Positions 4,630 through 5,143 of a stretch of DNA of 5,143 nt are shown piece by piece. The stretch covers positions 1 to 5,143 of the forward strand of contig JAGHDR010000369.1 of NCBI GenBank assembly GCA_021159825.1, in the 5' to 3' direction. The notes below the pieces were generated by a model. It was not told the DNA's origin and made no database searches. It saw only the letters and a list, made by a program, of their open reading frames with translations. The translations under genes and the position numbers were made by a program. Each line of letters begins with the position of its first letter. Position 1 is the first letter of the stretch. Origin of the DNA: Deltaproteobacteria bacterium (GTDB taxonomy: Bacteria; Desulfobacterota; DSM-4660; Desulfatiglandales; Desulfatiglandaceae).

Positions 4630-5143
4630 TTATTTCTCATCAGCATGTGGAACGGTCATCCCCTCCCTAATCCCCCCCGACTTTTGCACCACGCTATTTT
4701 TGGGCAACATAACTTTGAACACCGATCCTTTATCGAGCTCGCTTTTCACCAATACCCGACCGCCGTGGGCTTCCACTATGGCCTTGACCGTGGCAAGGCC
4801 GAGGCCAAAGCCCTCTCTTTTTTCAGCATCTTTCCCACGATTAAAGGTATCAAAGATAAAGGGAAGGTCCTCAGGATCAATACCTATTCCCTCATCCTTT
4901 ACTTTGACAACGATATCCTTTTCAGTTTGATCGGTTGACAGGGTAACCGTGCCGTCGATTTTGGAAAATTTTATGGCATTATCCAGCAAATTGGTAAAGA
5001 TCCGGCGCAGGCGATTGGCATCAGCCTCGATAATCGGTAATTCCTCACCGTTCTCAAGCTTCAAATTGATTCCCGCCTGCTTTGCTCTTATTTGATAGGT
5101 ATCAAACAGTTCCATTAATTCTTTATCCAAAGAGGTGGGACTG
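4630..5143 (-). CDS. Sensor histidine kinase, C-terminal HATPase domain, 5' part missing
   Basis: C-terminal ATP-binding half of a two-component sensor kinase, cut by the right window edge. The frame stays open to 5143, so the TTG at 5128-5130 is not a real start. In order, the HATPase_c boxes are: N box FTNLLDNAIKFS (Asn at about 4978-4980), G1 box KDEGIGIDPEDLP, F box FIFDTF, and G2 box GFGLGLATVKAIVEAHGG, followed by GSVFKVMLP and a short tail ending HADEK before TAA. The catalytic phospho-accepting His (HisKA domain) and any sensor domain lie outside the window, so the signal is unknown. The upstream leader (ELMELFDTYQIRAKQAGINLKL) is the usual linker between HisKA and the ATPase domain. 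No response regulator is visible here. It lies upstream of the cyclase gene on the same strand, 146 nt away. Confidence 0.93.
   Translation of the reverse strand, partial: SPTSLDKELMELFDTYQIRAKQAGINLKLENGEELPIIEADANRLRRIFTNLLDNAIKFSKIDGTVTLSTDQTEKDIVVKVKDEGIGIDPEDLPFIFDTFNRGKDAEKREGFGLGLATVKAIVEAHGGRVLVKSELDKGSVFKVMLPKNSVVQKSGGIREGMTVPHADEK

Noticed and set aside
1..5143. CRISPR arrays, tRNA/rRNA genes, insertion sequences, prophage genes
   Set aside because: No regularly spaced repeats, cloverleaf or rRNA-like sequence, transposase or integrase motifs were seen on either strand.

Overview
The window is most likely from a sulfate-reducing or related anaerobic bacterium of the Desulfobacterota (former Deltaproteobacteria). 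The evidence is a run of small DsrE/DsrF/DsrH-like sulfur-relay proteins, a rhodanese gene that appears to use UGA for selenocysteine, and a CDF transporter fused to a NifX/NifB-like domain. This taxonomic call is inference from gene content; no marker gene is present.

Left block (1-1511, all on the minus strand). Transcription runs from about 1511 toward position 1: a DsrE-like protein, a DsrE/F-like protein, a very short (59 aa) DsrH/TusB-like protein, a Cys-rich protein of unrecognised family, and a rhodanese-domain protein that runs off the left edge. Gaps between the first three genes are 11-15 nt and each has a Shine-Dalgarno sequence, so they look like one operon for handling protein-bound sulfur (persulfide relay). 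The rhodanese frame meets a TGA at 67-69 exactly where homologues carry the second Cys of a CGGPTC motif. The frame then continues with normal rhodanese sequence to the window edge, and a SECIS-like hairpin follows the TGA. This is the main discovery in the window: a probable selenocysteine-containing rhodanese (C-x4-U) that ordinary gene calling would truncate. The junction of the Cys-rich ORF and the rhodanese is also irregular: the frames overlap with no proper start, which suggests a frameshift or a single broken fusion gene.

Central block (1512-2600). A 452-nt divergent intergenic region carries repeated GACGTCCA and TGTTAAGC elements and candidate promoters. It is followed on the plus strand by a small FMN-binding split-barrel (pyridoxamine 5'-phosphate oxidase-like) protein. 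A 226-nt gap then separates this gene from the convergent minus-strand block; it holds one hairpin and no recognisable gene.

Right block (2601-5143, all minus strand). In transcription order: the C-terminal ATPase half of a sensor histidine kinase (cut by the right edge), a soluble diadenylate cyclase with an N-terminal coiled coil, and a CDF metal-cation transporter with an extra C-terminal NifX/NifB-like domain. The last two overlap by four bases (ATGA), so c-di-AMP synthesis and metal efflux are probably translationally coupled here.
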